64,000 nt of DNA from Gnetum montanum (GCA_015680685.1 MNCI01007621.1:1092801-1156800); one strand, 5' to 3'; shown: positions 10,852-23,133, counted from the stretch's first letter. Made by a program: numbers and translations. The notes: generated by a model not told the origin, from the sequence alone.

Positions 10852-13420
10852 ATGTCTTCTTCTTCTTCTTCTCATAAGAGCACTTCACTGCCTAGGGATT
10901 ATACAAGAAACAATCGGCAGTCTAAAACACATAACCAAAATCTACTAGTTTCTCAATAATATTGGGTGGTATATACTCATCCTAATGAGTATATACCCGA
11001 TTTCACTTTTATCCTCCATCAGGATGAACAACTACACTGGAGAGACTTGCAAGGTAACATAGTGTTACCTCCAGATCAGGCAGTCCCTAACATGCTTATT
11101 CATGCTCTTGCATAGATAGGCATGACACACTTATACACTAAATACGTTATAGGTAATTTTGACATAAGGGATTATCATCCCATAGAAGCACAATGTTTAA
11201 GGGACTCAAGGTAGGAGAGCCATCATACATTGTTGAAGGGCAAAGAGGTTACGCACATCCTAAGCGAAATTGGAGATGGTGAACCACTTATAACAGGTTA
11301 TCCATCAAATGATGTTCCCCCTCCTAATGATAGTGAGGAGGTGGGGTATTAGAACCTACACTCCATGATACACAACCCTTGTTTTGACCCCCATAAACAC
11401 CAACTGTTCACTGAGGGAAAAAAAACACGTGACAAGGATGAGCATTTTGATTGTCATCACGATCGGGGCCATAGCCGCCGAAGAGAAGATAAGAAACATT
11501 GTCATGGTGATGGTTCTCCTTCTTCTTCCCCTTCATCACATCATTCACCCTCTCCTTCCACATCAGGGCATAGTCACAAAGAGCATAACGGTAAGGATAA
11601 AGGTAAGCGAAATGAGAGATCTCGACGAGAGAGTCGAGAGCGAGGACGAGGGCAGTCAAGAGAATCAAGGCATGAACAGAGGGAAATTAGGGAACAATGT
11701 AGGCATCATAGACTTCATGAAAGAGATGATCATGATGAACCCCTACTTGCCACCTGAAGTATGGTAGATATCACGGAGGTAGTGAGAATACCAACAAGGC
11801 ATCAAAAAGATAGTCAAATCAAAAGACTTGACATGAACAACATCCCACGCTTCGAAGGGGGATATAACACTGATTCGCAAAATCATTTCTAGGCATTCCA
11901 TGATGCCTACGCCTTGCAAAACACAGAAAAAGAGTGGCAAAAACTAAAGTTTTTTCCTAGGACACTCATAAAGAAAGCAGAGAGTTGGTACTGGCCCTTA
12001 GAATCAGAGACCATTAGGAGGTGGAGTACGATGTTAGAACTCTTCAACGATAAATACCAAACATACTCTAGAGTGTCTAATTTACGTAAACATATCCAAG
12101 GATGGAAGCAAGGTACTCATGAACCCTTGGATGCTACCATGGGCCACTACTACGCATTGTTACATCATTGTCTAGGTCATCATTACGCATAATGAGATCA
12201 ACTACGCCACCTCGTAGATGGGCTAAGACATGAAACTAGGAGAACCCTTGGGACTTATGCGCAAGGGAGATTATTTGAACTTAGATCCCATGAAGTTCAT
12301 TGATTGTTGGAGCAAGTAGCTAAAGAAGAAGGGGAGCTACGAAAAAGAGAAATTGTGGAAGAATATAACCATGATCCTTCCCTCCGAAAGAGGGGAGTGA
12401 GATTTTGTGATGAAGAGGATGAGCCACCACTCGAAGAGTTGGTGAATAGAAAAACCTTGCCACTTCAGAAGTTAATAATGGAGGTGGCGGCTAAGGTAGA
12501 TCAAATACAGGACTCCTTGGACAATAGATTTGAACTTGTCCTGAAAATTGTAGAGGAGTCTACGGAGGAATGAAGTAGTGACAATGGTAAGAAAAAGTGG
12601 AGAGATTCAGGCCATGCACGTGATAAGGGTAAGGGAAAAATGAATATCACCGATGAGGTTGTGGATTCGAATACAGACAATGACGGTGGATGTGAGATCT
12701 ACCAATATGATCATCCTATGGGATGTTGTCCAATCATCTCATATCTACAAGATTCTGGGATGTATGCACTCAACCTAAGACTTAACAAACGGTAGACACC
12801 CCGAAGGTTACCTTATCCCCAAGGTAACCCAAGGTAGTTCCACCAACCGTTAACGTACTATCCAAGTGGAACTCCACCACAACCTATCAGGCAACATCAG
12901 TAGTGGCAATACCCACAATCATGGGGGATGCCATGACCTAGACAAAAATACCCTTACCGGCAACCCAACCCTTATGGCTATGATGTGCAGCAGCCAGTTT
13001 CTCCAAGTGACTATATGGGTCACACAACACCACAATGTCACTACCAAGTTCAAGAGTATTTTAGAAGGACTCCTTCTCCTCCAGGAGATGCTCCACATCC
13101 ATACCATCCTCCAAATCCAGCCGCCACTCTTACGTTGGTAGTTCCCATACCATCCACTCCAACAATGCAAGGGGAACTTCCCACTCAACCGCAGCAACGT
13201 AACACTACGAGAGCCGTAAACATTCAACCTGCTACTGGTTTTGACAACCGCAAGAAGAGAATACCTTTCTTCGTAACCAAAAGCCTAGAAAAGCTCTCAC
13301 AACCACAAGTGGTTGAGTCTGTGCACACTCCTCCAACATACAAGGCTTTAGAGCTCCCTTCAAACCAATACCAGAGCTCAACGCATACAGTTATGTTAAC
13401 ACATACCGTAACTGACTAGA
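10852..13420 (+). pseudogene. Element B Gag, broken
   Basis: The start ATG at 10852 gives MSSSSSSHKS, matched by MSSSHKS in element F. The N-terminal part (EYIPDFTFILHQDEQL, about 10990-11035) is shared with F. Next comes a low-complexity Ser/His/Arg/Glu stretch with SPSSSPSSHHSPSPS and RS/RE repeats (11365-11757). The capsid domain follows (11914-12192: WYWPLESETIRRWSTMLEL), then an acidic helix-rich part (12304-12573), a Cys/His motif C-X2-Y-X3-H-P-X-G-C-C at 12691-12729, and a Pro/Gln/Tyr-rich tail (12985-13419). There are roughly six stops, mostly at Trp or Gln codons. Known role of the family: particle assembly and RNA packaging. Confidence 0.85.
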
Positions 13421-14121
13421 TCAAGGTAGGCCACCTTCCCAGGAAACTCTCTGACTCTAGAAATCCTTTAATCTACCTCTAATTCACCGGGAACAAACCA
13501 CATAAGGCTCTTCTTGACTCAGGTTCTAGAGTCAACTTAATCTCACAAGAAATGTATCAAGCCTAGAACCTACCTCAACTCAAGAAGAGCAATATTCAAC
13601 TAGAGTTGGTTGACCAGTCCATCACCATTCCCTTGGAATTGGTGGAGGACATTGTTACCACTATGTGTGGTTGATCATACCCAACTGATTTCCTAGTGAT
13701 AGAAGTCAACAACAACGAAGGGGACTTCCCAATTATAATGGGAAGATTATGGCTAAGCACAATAGACGCATGCCTAGGAATTCGTGATCTTTCCTTGGAA
13801 ATATGTAAGGTAAACATTTATGGAAAGATCAAGAAGAAGAAATTTCCATGCCTCACATATAGTAACTCATCGGGTGATGACATGGAGGAATGCTCAGCAT
13901 CTCCTACATGTAATCGATGTGCCCTAGAAAATTTGAGACAAAGGTGCTTGTATGCAACAACCACACAACAAGTGAACACCCCATGGTTGACAGCTAATCG
14001 AAAGAGAAATCGACCAACATGCATGAAACAAACTGGGGGAACAACTCATGGCCATAATGAAGGCATAGATACATTGGAATATGAGCATCACCAACTTTCA
14101 CCCCTTAATCTAAGAACATAA
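13421..14121 (+). pseudogene. Element B aspartic protease
   Basis: HKALLDSGSRVNLIS at about 13501-13545 holds the D-S-G active-site triad at 13516-13524. EGDFPIIMGRLWLSTIDA (13720-13770) is the conserved hydrophobic-G-R block near the C-terminus of retroviral-type proteases. The second part (13696-14121, 141 residues) is open and ends with a stop at 14119-14121; the first part is broken by stops at 13565 and 13672. After the protease there is no RT: sequence passes at once into the post-pol tract. Confidence 0.8.
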
Positions 14122-14229
14122 ATCAAGAGAAGTTGGACACTTCTAAGAAATTTAAATAGGCGTTCATTATTTCGAATCTCTCCCTTTCCATTCAGTCATG
14201 GGGGAGATGGCCATCTATGCTGATCATTC

Positions 14230-14524
14230 GGGGCTCTTAGTTCTTTTAAGTTTTTGTTTTATGTGCTTTTGTTTTACACATTTTTATTTTACACATTTTT
14301 GTTTTACATATTTCTTTAACTTTTCTTGGTTTTTGTTTTACAACATCATTATACTTTTTCATTTTGTGTGTGTATGTGTGTGTGTGTTATCCATCTTATA
14401 AGTTTTTCATTTAATAAGTGTTCTTCATGATGGTATGAACTATTTTTATATTGATTGCTAATGTTTGGTTTTTACTTTTAAGTTATGATGTTGATACTAA
14501 GGTATGGTTCTTTTGATATGACAG
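14230..14524 (+). promoter_or_regulatory. T-rich tract and candidate 3' splice site (B)
   Basis: Four spaced TTTTGTTTTAC-like repeats (14245-14345) and a TG microsatellite (14364-14389) precede GATACTAAGGTATGG and TTTTGATATGACAG, ending with AG at 14524. The bases after the AG, GAAATGAGTCACTTCATCC, match A after 8840. The tract sits at the same place in A, C and D. Confidence 0.45.
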
Positions 14525-15764
14525 GAAATGAGTCACTTCATCCATATATCCATGAATTTCTATGGTCTCTTTTGGCTTGGAAATGTACAGTCCCTTTCTA
14601 AATAAGAACTTTAACAAATCGGTGAATGGGTATTTCTCAAACTAAGGAAGGACTCAAGGATTGAAAAGGGTATGGCTTAAAGGGAACTTAATGCATTTGT
14701 GTTGGCCATTCTCTTGGGTGCTTGGATGTTTTCTTCTTGAGTTTTCTTACTGTTTCAATGTTACCCAATCATCAGAAAGCCGAGAAAATAAAAATAACAA
14801 AGACTTTGCATGGTGTGGTTCTCACACATAAACACATAAAAAAACACAGTGAGAATTCAAAGCACACCCCTTAGACAAAATAATCATTTGGGCTACAAGC
14901 ACTGGTTATGGAACTAAAATAAAAATGTTCCCTCTAACTAAGGTCCTTCTCGCTTCCCATTCTCTACTCCTTCATTTTGTCAGAATGGTGGTGGCTCTAG
15001 GGTGAAGGCATTCTTGTTACTTCAAGAGGACGGATTGGCTAAATGCATTAATGCAAAGTCACTAGATGCGGTTTCTTTGAGGTAGGACTTGGAATGGGAT
15101 CTACTAGGTCACATTAATCATGAAATCCACAAGGGGCTATACACCACCTTGTTCTTGGGATTCCATTGCATTCTATTCTCTCCATCCTTCTCTTCATTGT
15201 TCACCTCATTGCCGATTGTATCATTAGTGTATATTTTGGTTGATGCATTGTTTTCTTTCTGGTAAATTATTGCTATTAAGACTTTAACTCTTGTTCCAAA
15301 TGACATTCTCAGAGCCTACGGACTCTTTGAATGTGGGTTTTCCAGGGCATTAAGGGCATGAGCATGCTTTGGGGAGGATCCACTGGCATTCCTACTTGGT
15401 GCACTAGTTAAATTCTTTTCCTTAAAAATTTGTGTAATCAACTTTTTTTTTTCATTTCCATCTTGACATCCATTTCATTGATGTTATAGTTGTCTCTTTT
15501 TCTCCATCTTTCTTGTTCTTTATTCTTTCTCCATTCTATCACTACCGGAGGTTCGCTCTTAGTCATCGGGGTCCAGACCCAAAATTTTTTCGATTTTTCG
15601 ATTTTCTCCTAACCCCTACACCTTCGGTAGTCACCATGAATATATCTCCAGACCTGCATCAGCCATACCACAACTTAACCAATGGAACCTTCACTGACTC
15701 AAGGTATCCACTGCATTGAAATTCATTTACCCTTGCTAATATAAAGACTGTGTTGTGTGTGCAG
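14525..15764 (+). other. Element B non-coding region before ORF3
   Basis: This is collinear with A 8841-9880 and, more weakly, with C 25211-26413 (1240 versus 1203 bp). It holds the shared landmark GGGGAGGATCCACTGGCATT at about 15371. It ends in a pyrimidine/TG-rich stretch and GTGTGTGCAG directly before an ATG. No gene is seen. Confidence 0.5.
15540..15632. mobile_element. Possible 93-bp MITE-like inverted repeat
   Basis: CACTACCGGAGG at 15540-15551 faces CCTTCGGTAGT at 15621-15631, a 10-of-11 inverted match. CACTACCGG is the form of a CACTA-superfamily terminus, though the right outer base is C instead of G and I find no clear 3-bp target duplication (TAT versus ACC). The segment has no counterpart in A or C, so it looks inserted. 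It is too short to carry a gene. Confidence 0.35.
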
Positions 15765-17835
15765 ATGGCAATCATGCAACAACGGATTGGATCTGGAGAG
15801 AACACTTGGAATGGAGCAGTGCTGAAAGTTACTATGCAAGGAGCAAGATTGATGGCGTGCTTATGGAAGGATAATGAAAGGAAAAATCTTGGCGTTGGCA
15901 GTAGCAAAACTTCTTTCTCTCTCTTTCTCAGCTGCCAAATAAGGCCTAATGTCAAATGTATAAGGTGTTCACTCTTGTTGTCATGAACACCAGTTTTTTC
16001 TTGTCTTGTAATGATGATCCATTCACATGTCATCCCATTAGTTCCATTTTGAGTCAATAATCCCATACTATCCCAATAACATGGAAGGAAGGCCCTACCC
16101 TTTCCCTACCTCATTAGAAAATTATGCAAAAAGGTAGGAATAGTTCACTATGCTAATGATGTACTCTAGCATACTCCTTCTACCTCTTGGGTAGAAATGA
16201 TGAAGGACAAGATCCCTATCATAACCAAGAAAGAAGAGTAGCAACCACCACCTCCACTGTCCACTCATGAAGCAATGTTGGAGTCCTAAACTACCCTTGA
16301 TTGAATGGGTGAGATCTGAGAGAAGCTCTTGCATGAGCAAGAGTAGTGAGCATGAACAACTAGTGGTGATCCATGTGTGTATCATCTAGTAATGAGTCAC
16401 CTCAATGAAGTGGCTTGAACCATCAGCTAGATGAAGGAAGGTGGGCCAATCTTTTCAACCCAAAGAACACAGCTGCCCATAAGATCAAATCCTAGCACTT
16501 GAAAGGTAATAGTCTCTTCCTCACAATAGTAGCAATTCCCAGAATTCTCTGGGAATGCTACTACATTCTCAATGCATTTAGAGGAGGGAGAGGGGGTAAC
16601 TATCTTAGTGATCCAACACCATGGGCAAGAGACAACAATGAAGGAGGATGTTGATACAATTATTAAGGCATTAAACATACCTACAGTGTCTATACTAGAC
16701 GTTTCTATGCTCCAATATGTGCAAACGTTCACAAGAATAGTAACCAACAAATTAAGTGCAGCCCAGCACAAAGAGTTGCTAGATCGATTGGTAGGAACTA
16801 GGGGATCACTGCAACCCAATTCGAGCTACTAGAAGCAAGGGGGAAATGCATTATCATGGATGGGCAACTTAAAATAGCCCAAACTCAAAACCAGCACCTA
16901 GCTATAGAGGTTGTTGAATTAAGAGCTCACCTTGTTGATCCTACGCTTCTTAGCCCTATGCTGACCCATGATGAAGCTTTTCAACAACTTCAGGAAAAGC
17001 TCAAGAAAGCTAAGGATGTAAAAGAGATGGTGATTTTTTATCAATCCTTGACTAATATCATAATGCATAATATCCAAAAGGCCTTGGATCAAACTTGCTA
17101 AGAGAATGTTGCCCTAACCATAGAGAATCACCACCTACAGAATGTTGATATGAAAAAGTAACAAATGCAAGATTTTATCCATCAACAATAGGAATAGCTA
17201 GCTAGAGTAAATAGAAAACTAAGGAAACTGGTAGTCAAAAATAGAAATATCTCCATGGAGGAATTCCAAGTCCTTCATGAAAACTCTACAATAGAGGTAG
17301 CTGCCTGGAAAAATAAGGCTCTCAAATTTGAGAGAGTCAAAAATCACTACAAAAATTAGGTTGGTCTATAGAAAGAAATCAATGAAAAACATATTCAGAT
17401 GATGAAGGAGAAAGTTAATAAGTCCTTCTAGTAGCTTAAGGAAGGAGGAGATGTCTAGCAGCCTATCTTTGATGGGCTTAATGACTATAACAAGGTAGAG
17501 ATCCATATGAAGGAGCTACAAGTCAAGGAGATGATGGAGTACATGGAGCTTGCCAATCTATGTTATGCAAATCTAGTGATGTTGACTACTAAACAACCAT
17601 GGTCCAAATTAGAGAAACAAGTGCCCAATTCATACTTTTTGTATGAAGCTAAGTTCAAGCATCATAAAGACACCAAGCAAAAGCTTGAGGTGGCAAATGT
17701 AGAACTCGATGTTCTCAGGTAGCGCTTCATCGATCAATGATCTATAATTGAGAACCTAGCCATGAGACTTAGTGACTACCATGAGCTATAGAATGCAGTA
17801 AAGGCATTTGATGTTGAATGCAAACTTTTCATTGC
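15765..17835 (+). pseudogene. Element B ORF3, coiled-coil protein remnant
   Basis: A good candidate start is the ATG at 15765, directly after GTGTGTGCAG; 15765-15986 is open. From about 16085 the frame aligns, through stops, with ORF3 of element D (53849 down to 51379). Clear matches are EYMELANLCYANLVM...SKLEKQV (17537-17620) and KLEVANVEL (17680). Open pieces are 16572-16832, 16856-17101 and 17507-17722; they are rich in Leu, Lys, Glu and Gln with heptad-like spacing (QLQEKLKKAKDVKEM at 16987), as in coiled coils. It occupies the env-like position but I see no membrane segment or signal peptide. The N-terminal ~80 residues do not resemble those of C or D. Function unknown. Confidence 0.6.
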
Positions 17836-18159
17836 NTAATAGAAAGCTCAAAGCATTGCACAACATCTGTTGTGACACAAAACATTTTTGGGGACTTTCA
17901 CCCCTCATTAGAGTGTTTAGGCAATGCGGCCAGGCAGTTGAAGCTGCAAAGGCAAGGGAATGAGCATGCTAGTACATGTATAAATAGTGTCCCAGCTTCG
18001 AAAATTTGAAACTCTCACTCATTAAAATTTGAGCGGATCCCATCCGTTAAAGGCAAGATGGGGGTGGGACAATGTACTGAAAAAACTATTACAAAGTAGT
18101 ATTTCAAGGTGAACATGAAACATTCAACAAATCAGATCTAAAGGCAGAGCCGAAGAGTG

Positions 18160-18194
18160 TTTAGTGTTTAGGGTTTAGGGTTTAGGGTTTAGGG
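18160..18194 (+). repeat. Interstitial telomeric repeat (TTTAGGG)4
   Basis: One variant unit TTTAGTG (18160-18166) is followed by four perfect TTTAGGG units. This is the usual plant telomere repeat; at this length it also serves as a telo-box in some plant promoters and 5' leaders. Confidence 0.9.
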
Positions 18195-18230
18195 GAACCC
18201 TCATGTTTGAATGGTGGACATGAGGGTTCC
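18194..18230. other. Perfect 13-bp hairpin next to telomeric repeats
   Basis: GGAACCCTCATGT (18194-18206) and ACATGAGGGTTCC (18218-18230) are exact complements around an 11-nt loop. The left arm touches the last TTTAGGG unit. Confidence 0.8.
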
Positions 18231-18317
18231 AACACAAAAGAATGTCATGCACGCAGAAGTCCGACTAAAAATTAGCAACAAACCAGATCTTCAACAGCAA
18301 TGGAGTGACGAGCTACA

Positions 18318-18485
18318 ATGATGTCGGAGAAGAAAAAACCAGAGGTTGTGAAGAAGCCAAAGAAAACAGCTTCAAAAGAAACCACAACCAAGAGGACCAA
18401 CATCAATAGGGCGGCTGTCAAAACATGGATCAAGAAGAAACATGTTATGGTCCGCATAATCCTGCAATGCAATCAGAACCTATGA
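18318..18485 (+). CDS. Small Lys-rich basic ORF, function unknown
   Basis: The frame starts with two adjacent ATG codons (18318 and 18321) and ends in TGA at 18483-18485, 55 residues. It opens MMSEKKKPEVVKKPKKTASK and continues with NRAAVKTWIKKKH, so about a quarter of it is Lys. Such composition is seen in histone tails and ribosomal proteins, but I recognise no family. It lies about 330 bp downstream of a TATA box and 120 bp after the telomeric repeats, inside the block with direct-repeat ends. It could be a fragment of a captured host exon, or chance. Confidence 0.25.
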   Translation: MMSEKKKPEVVKKPKKTASKETTTKRTNINRAAVKTWIKKKHVMVRIILQCNQNL

Positions 18486-18803
18486 AGAACCTGCACAAGG
18501 ATTAAAACCTAACCAAAAATAGAAAGGTCTGAAAATGGTTAGAATCCAAAGGATAGCAAAAGGTGCTATCAAGCAAGGCTCTACAATTCCAAGGCAACGA
18601 GATAGAGAGAAAACATTTTAGGTTTTTAAAATTTTTAAGGGACTTAAAAATTTTAAGTTGGATCTCATGTGTCAAGGAAAAGAACGGGGGGCTGAGAGAA
18701 ATACTGCAAAAACTGTAAACAAAAACACTATTAGACAGAAAGTAATAGAAAGCTCAAAGCATTGCACAATGTCTGTTGTGACACAAAATGTTTTCGGAGA
18801 CTT

Positions 18804-21800
18804 ATTGTTATCTTACTCGTGCATGGGTGAGTAACCTAGAAACCATCTATATGAAAATAATCGAACCTCTATGAGAACTCGTACACTACTAATTATGTAA
18901 TACCTGTAGTTATGCATCTTGTTAGTTATCTCATCAATTAATACATTAAAAAGCTTCATTAAGTCTACACTTATACTTCTATTATATTGTAGGGTCTAAC
19001 TGGTAATATTGTGCAAAATATGAAATTACAAATGAATCCTAATATGAAGCTATAAAGGAGACATGAGAATGTTCATATTTTCATATGAACCATTAATAGT
19101 AGTTCCTTTGAGGATGAGGGAATTATTGTTGTAGCTTGCATTAAGAATAATAACATCATATCCATTTAGTTCAAGAAGCTACTTTCTTCCACAAAGATAA
19201 TACTTCACAATGGCAGATTCCTTCTTGGGATACTAGACATGGAATGAATGAGGTCATCTACTACTATGAGAAGGTATGGAGCAAAAAGGATTAAGTTGAA
19301 CTTTCCTAAGTGTGAAGTTGTAGCATTTGTAAAGAGGTTCCTTCAATAGAGGAGGATGATGAGAACATCATCTATTATTTTGTATATGTAGAATCATATG
19401 AATTAACCATATAATTTGTGTAATGAGCTCCTTCTTATACATCAACTACAATCTATATTTATTCATCTTAGAGTGTCTAATAAGGGACTTCCCATAATCA
19501 CTCCATTTAAATAAAAATATCCAATTCATGAAGTAGGAGAGCAGTACGAGTTATGAAAAAATAAATCAAGGTAGCAAAGACATAGAGGGAATACTTCCAC
19601 TCTAATTTCTCAACAAGCTATCAAATCAGAATTGACCATTGCAGTCAAGCTCTAGACAAGTTTAGAATTAGAATGATGAGTATAAAGTATGTTAAGAAAC
19701 TTCTTTCCTCAATGATGAAGAATCTTGTTACTATTATACATGATTGTATATTGATAGTCTAGAACATTTCTAGTAGTAAGGTCTTTATGTTGGTAAATGA
19801 AACTAAACATGATACCAAAGATATATGTTTCTAGATTTTAGATTAACAACACTCAATTTAGGCAACCAAGAGTTTACTAGAGAAATATAATGTGGAGAAG
19901 GCTATTAAAAATCTTTATCAAGTTTGTCGTGCCAAGCTTTTGAAAGCAAAGCCACTATTTTTAATAATTATAAAGATTTATTGTTCTCAAAATTAGGTAT
20001 AGCAAATGAAATATGATTTGTCATACATAGAGATGCTAAGACATGCAAGAAGCTACCTATCATAGAATAACATTCACAAACTATCAACTAGAAGAATCTC
20101 TAAAAAGCAAGGGCCTATTTACAATAGCCTTAAATCTATATTCAAGTAAGTTAGTTATATTAATTTCATATCCTATGTACTTTGAGTATATTCATAGCTT
20201 ATTCATGATTTGATTATCTTGTCTTATGTTATCTTTATTATTTCTTAAGTTATAATGTACCAACATTTAAGGCTTTATATGAAAGAAAAATATTTCTTCA
20301 TGTAGATAATGAACTTCTTAAGAAGTGAAATGAAATATTCATGATGTATCAAATTGGTACACTATAGTGCTATCTCATGATTTCATTGGATGAAACTTTC
20401 AAGGAGAATAACATGAAAATTTTGAGTGCAAATCTTTGCATCTACTACAAGGTTTCTACCCACATGAAATTGAAAAATGTGCTAACATGATACTCAATGG
20501 AGAGATGTTCTTCAAACATTTCAAGGGAAAGGATAAGCCTCGCAAATCATTAATAAATAAAATGATTACACTAGAATACCAAGTGAATCATATGAAGTTC
20601 TTGCATTCATTAAATCTATCTCTTGTTTAGTTTTTTTATTGACAAAGATTCATTAGTTGAATGATGCATAAACCTAAATGTGAATAACATTTGCATTGGG
20701 AATTTGAATAGTAATAATTTTACATTTATTAGTTCAATTTCATCATATTAAAATTATGTTTCCAAATATATTAATTTATAAATATGGATGTTGTCAACAA
20801 TATTCAATTGATAATTACATGTTCGTGAGTTTGCTTGGTATTATGGAGTACACTAGAGGTGAATAAAGCTTAAGCCTTTGGTTCTTTCAATGTTGCATCA
20901 ACATTGAAGTCTCTCTCTTTGAAGGAAATGATGGCCATAGCCATTTAGGAAATTAATGGTTTTTTTTCTATAAGAAAAATCATGAGTTCGTGGACCTTAC
21001 ATTGTAGAAACATGAAGAGGAATTCTCCCTCATGGAGAAATAGATTATCTACTATTTTATGGATTTTGAAAACATGATTGTTAAAGACTTTTTTTTAAAG
21101 AATTTATTTGAATTTGTTCAAAGGATAATTGCTATGTTCTCTAGAGTAGTTATAAATATTGATATAAAGAACTATTATTTATTTAATTTTTTTCTAAATG
21201 ACTTTAAGAAGTGTATCTATAATATTATCTGATTCAAATATTTTTAAGTTGCAATTACAAGAAGAAAACAATGTATGTTTTGATTTACTACTTCTCCACA
21301 ATGATAGAAATAGTAGAATTACCAGAAGCATTGGAGAATGGTGACTACAATATTAGGAAAAAGAATATAGTTGATTTAGAATTAGTTAAGAAAATCCTTC
21401 AAAATGTTATTATTCTAGAGGATGTAAATTACAAGTCATGTAACTTAGTTGAATTTTAAAGCATGTTGATCAACTCTATGTTAATGAAGGATGAAATGAT
21501 AAAAAAAAGGATATATCCTTCAACATATAATTATTCTATTGTAGTAGTCTACTTAAAGGATTACGTGCATACAAAGACATCAATAATATATTTATGCATG
21601 ATGACCATCTACATTACTTCTTATTTTCTACAATAGCAAAGCTAATAATGCAACAAATGAGGATCCATTTGATGTTAACTATGTTGAAGAGTAATATTGA
21701 AATATTTTGGAAATTAAAGATGTATATACACACAGTTATAAGTTTGAAAGATAAGTTAACTAATAATGCATGTGAAGCTATACTAAAGAAAGCCTATAAT

Positions 21801-22128
21801 TTGTTATAATTAATATTTAATGAAATATCATTATTATTAATAATACATGTATTATAAATAGAAGACTTATATCTTAGATAATGATGAGGAGAAAAATCAA
21901 CAAGAGGAACCAAAAGAAAATGATGTTTCAAAGCAAGTGATACTTGTAATTACTCATTCAAATTTTATTTTATATTATAAACATAATACGATATTGTTTA
22001 CTAAAACTAGAATTTTATGATGTTAAAGGAAATGAACCTAAGGAGGAGACATAAGATCAAGAGGTTTAGAATGTTGACAATGATTTTGATGATGATGAAG
22101 AAATAGAAACATATGAAGACTTGGTGAG
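18804..22128. other. AT-rich decayed sequence, no identifiable gene
   Basis: Only short frames (60-71 residues) exist, for example 20436-20630 and 21271-21459. Their Lys/Asn/Ile content follows base composition. An acidic run, DFDDDEEIETYEDL, is readable at 22083-22124 just before element C. The Ulp1-like peptidase remnant lies beyond C, so part of this stretch may be the 5' half of the same broken unit. I found no transposase motif. Confidence 0.4.
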
Positions 22129-22999
22129 TGATGAATCATGGTTTGTTAGGTGTTGATATTGGACCCTTGACATTGGACCCTTGATATCAGGTACGCGATA
22201 TTCTAGCCTAGATAACGATATCGAATACATAATATCGTGATTCCTATGTAAGCCTATAAATACACATTTAGGCGCATAGGAAGGTCAAGTAAGTAAGTGT
22301 AGAAGTAGAGTCTTTTTGTTATTTTTAGTTCATTTCAATTCTTTTCCCAGTGCATGCTTGTAGTTTGATGATTCTAATTTTACGGAACCTTTATTCGAGT
22401 GTAACGTACTTGGACACACACATGACCAACAATAAAGATCGAGATTACTTCAGCATTGTAGCATTCACTTAGTTTTAATTTCTTAATTGTTATGGTTATT
22501 TATTTCTTTCTTAATTAATATTTCTTTACCTTCCTTCACTATCCCTATTATTAAATGCGGAATGAGTACAACTTAATCACAAGCATTTAGGTGTGACTAC
22601 TTGGTATCCCAATAGCGTATTTAGAAGTGCTTAAGTAACATGCGTTTGGTAATCCTAGAAGTAGTACATGAGGTCCAAGATGTGTACAGATGATTAAGGA
22701 CAGATGCTCATCACACTTAGGCTAGCTAAGATTCTCTTCCTATATTGCTCATTAGCTTAATCAAAGTTATTTTCCATTGCCTCTAGAAGTAGCATTAGTT
22801 TAGGATCACATCATACACCTCACTCTAGACTAAACCATACGTGACAAAGTAAATACTAGTCTAGGTGGAAAGACAGCAAACTATGATCAACGTGTAACTA
22901 TCTAGACACTACAACTGGCCTGTATCTAGAGTTTGATTGGATCATGCGTGAATGCTCATATTTGTATGGTTGAGTGTAGGGGTACCTAGCCACTCATCA
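22129..22999 (+). repeat. Element C 5' LTR
   Basis: It opens TGATGAATCATGGTTTGTTA and closes TAGCCACTCATCA. A GATATC-type cluster lies at 22152-22240, and TATAAATA is at 22255-22262. It aligns along its whole length with 27028-27928; the 30-bp size difference lies mainly in the GATATC cluster. Confidence 0.95.
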
Positions 23000-23000
23000 T

Positions 23001-23018
23001 TGGCACTGTTGCCAGGGA
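23001..23018 (+). other. Primer-binding site, tRNA-Asp type (C)
   Basis: TGGCACTGTTGCCAGGGA starts one base after the LTR; it differs at three bases from the complement of plant tRNA-Asp(GUC). Confidence 0.85.
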
Positions 23019-23133
23019 TGGTGCTAGTTATTTAGATTAGTTATATCATACAAGATCACTGTAATAAATTATTCACAATATATCTCTTAGAAAAGAAATT
23101 AATTTCAATTAAGTCACACACAAATTCACAACT

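Larger units (their letters stand above)
9919..17836 (+). mobile_element. Element B: gag-protease-ORF3 retrotransposon, pol lost
   Basis: B has a 5' LTR, a tRNA-Asp primer site, gag, an aspartic protease with an intact D-S-G, then goes straight to the T-rich tract that in A follows integrase. RT, RNase H and integrase are therefore deleted. A third, coiled-coil ORF follows. The 3' LTR is not present: the element stops at a single N (17836), probably a contig join. The 5' LTR start is uncertain, because the TGATGA start of C and D is not visible. B lies directly downstream of A in the same orientation. Confidence 0.8.
17837..18803 (+). other. Block bounded by 61-bp direct repeats
   Basis: Positions 17837-17897 and 18743-18803 share 61 bp beginning TAATAGAAAGCTCAAAGC; they differ at about six sites, all transitions. 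Between them lie a TATA box (TATAAATA, 17979-17986), telomere-type repeats, a perfect hairpin and a short basic ORF. The left copy follows a single N, so a contig join may have made one edge. It could be a short terminal-repeat retroelement (the ends are not TG..CA), a tandem duplication, or a copied piece of a host gene. I do not recognise it. Confidence 0.5.

Noticed and set aside
14364-14389. TG microsatellite
   Set aside because: Ordinary dinucleotide run inside the T-rich tract; no further meaning seen.
15765-15986. Captured host exon with a splice acceptor
   Set aside because: At first this looked like transduplicated host sequence, but C and D have an acceptor-like site and ORF3 ATG at the equivalent distance, so element B's own ORF3 start is the simpler reading. 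Its N-terminal sequence remains unmatched.
19000-22100. Possible Mutator or hAT transposase
   Set aside because: I looked for one because of the Ulp1-like remnant downstream, but found no DDE or zinc-finger motif in any frame.
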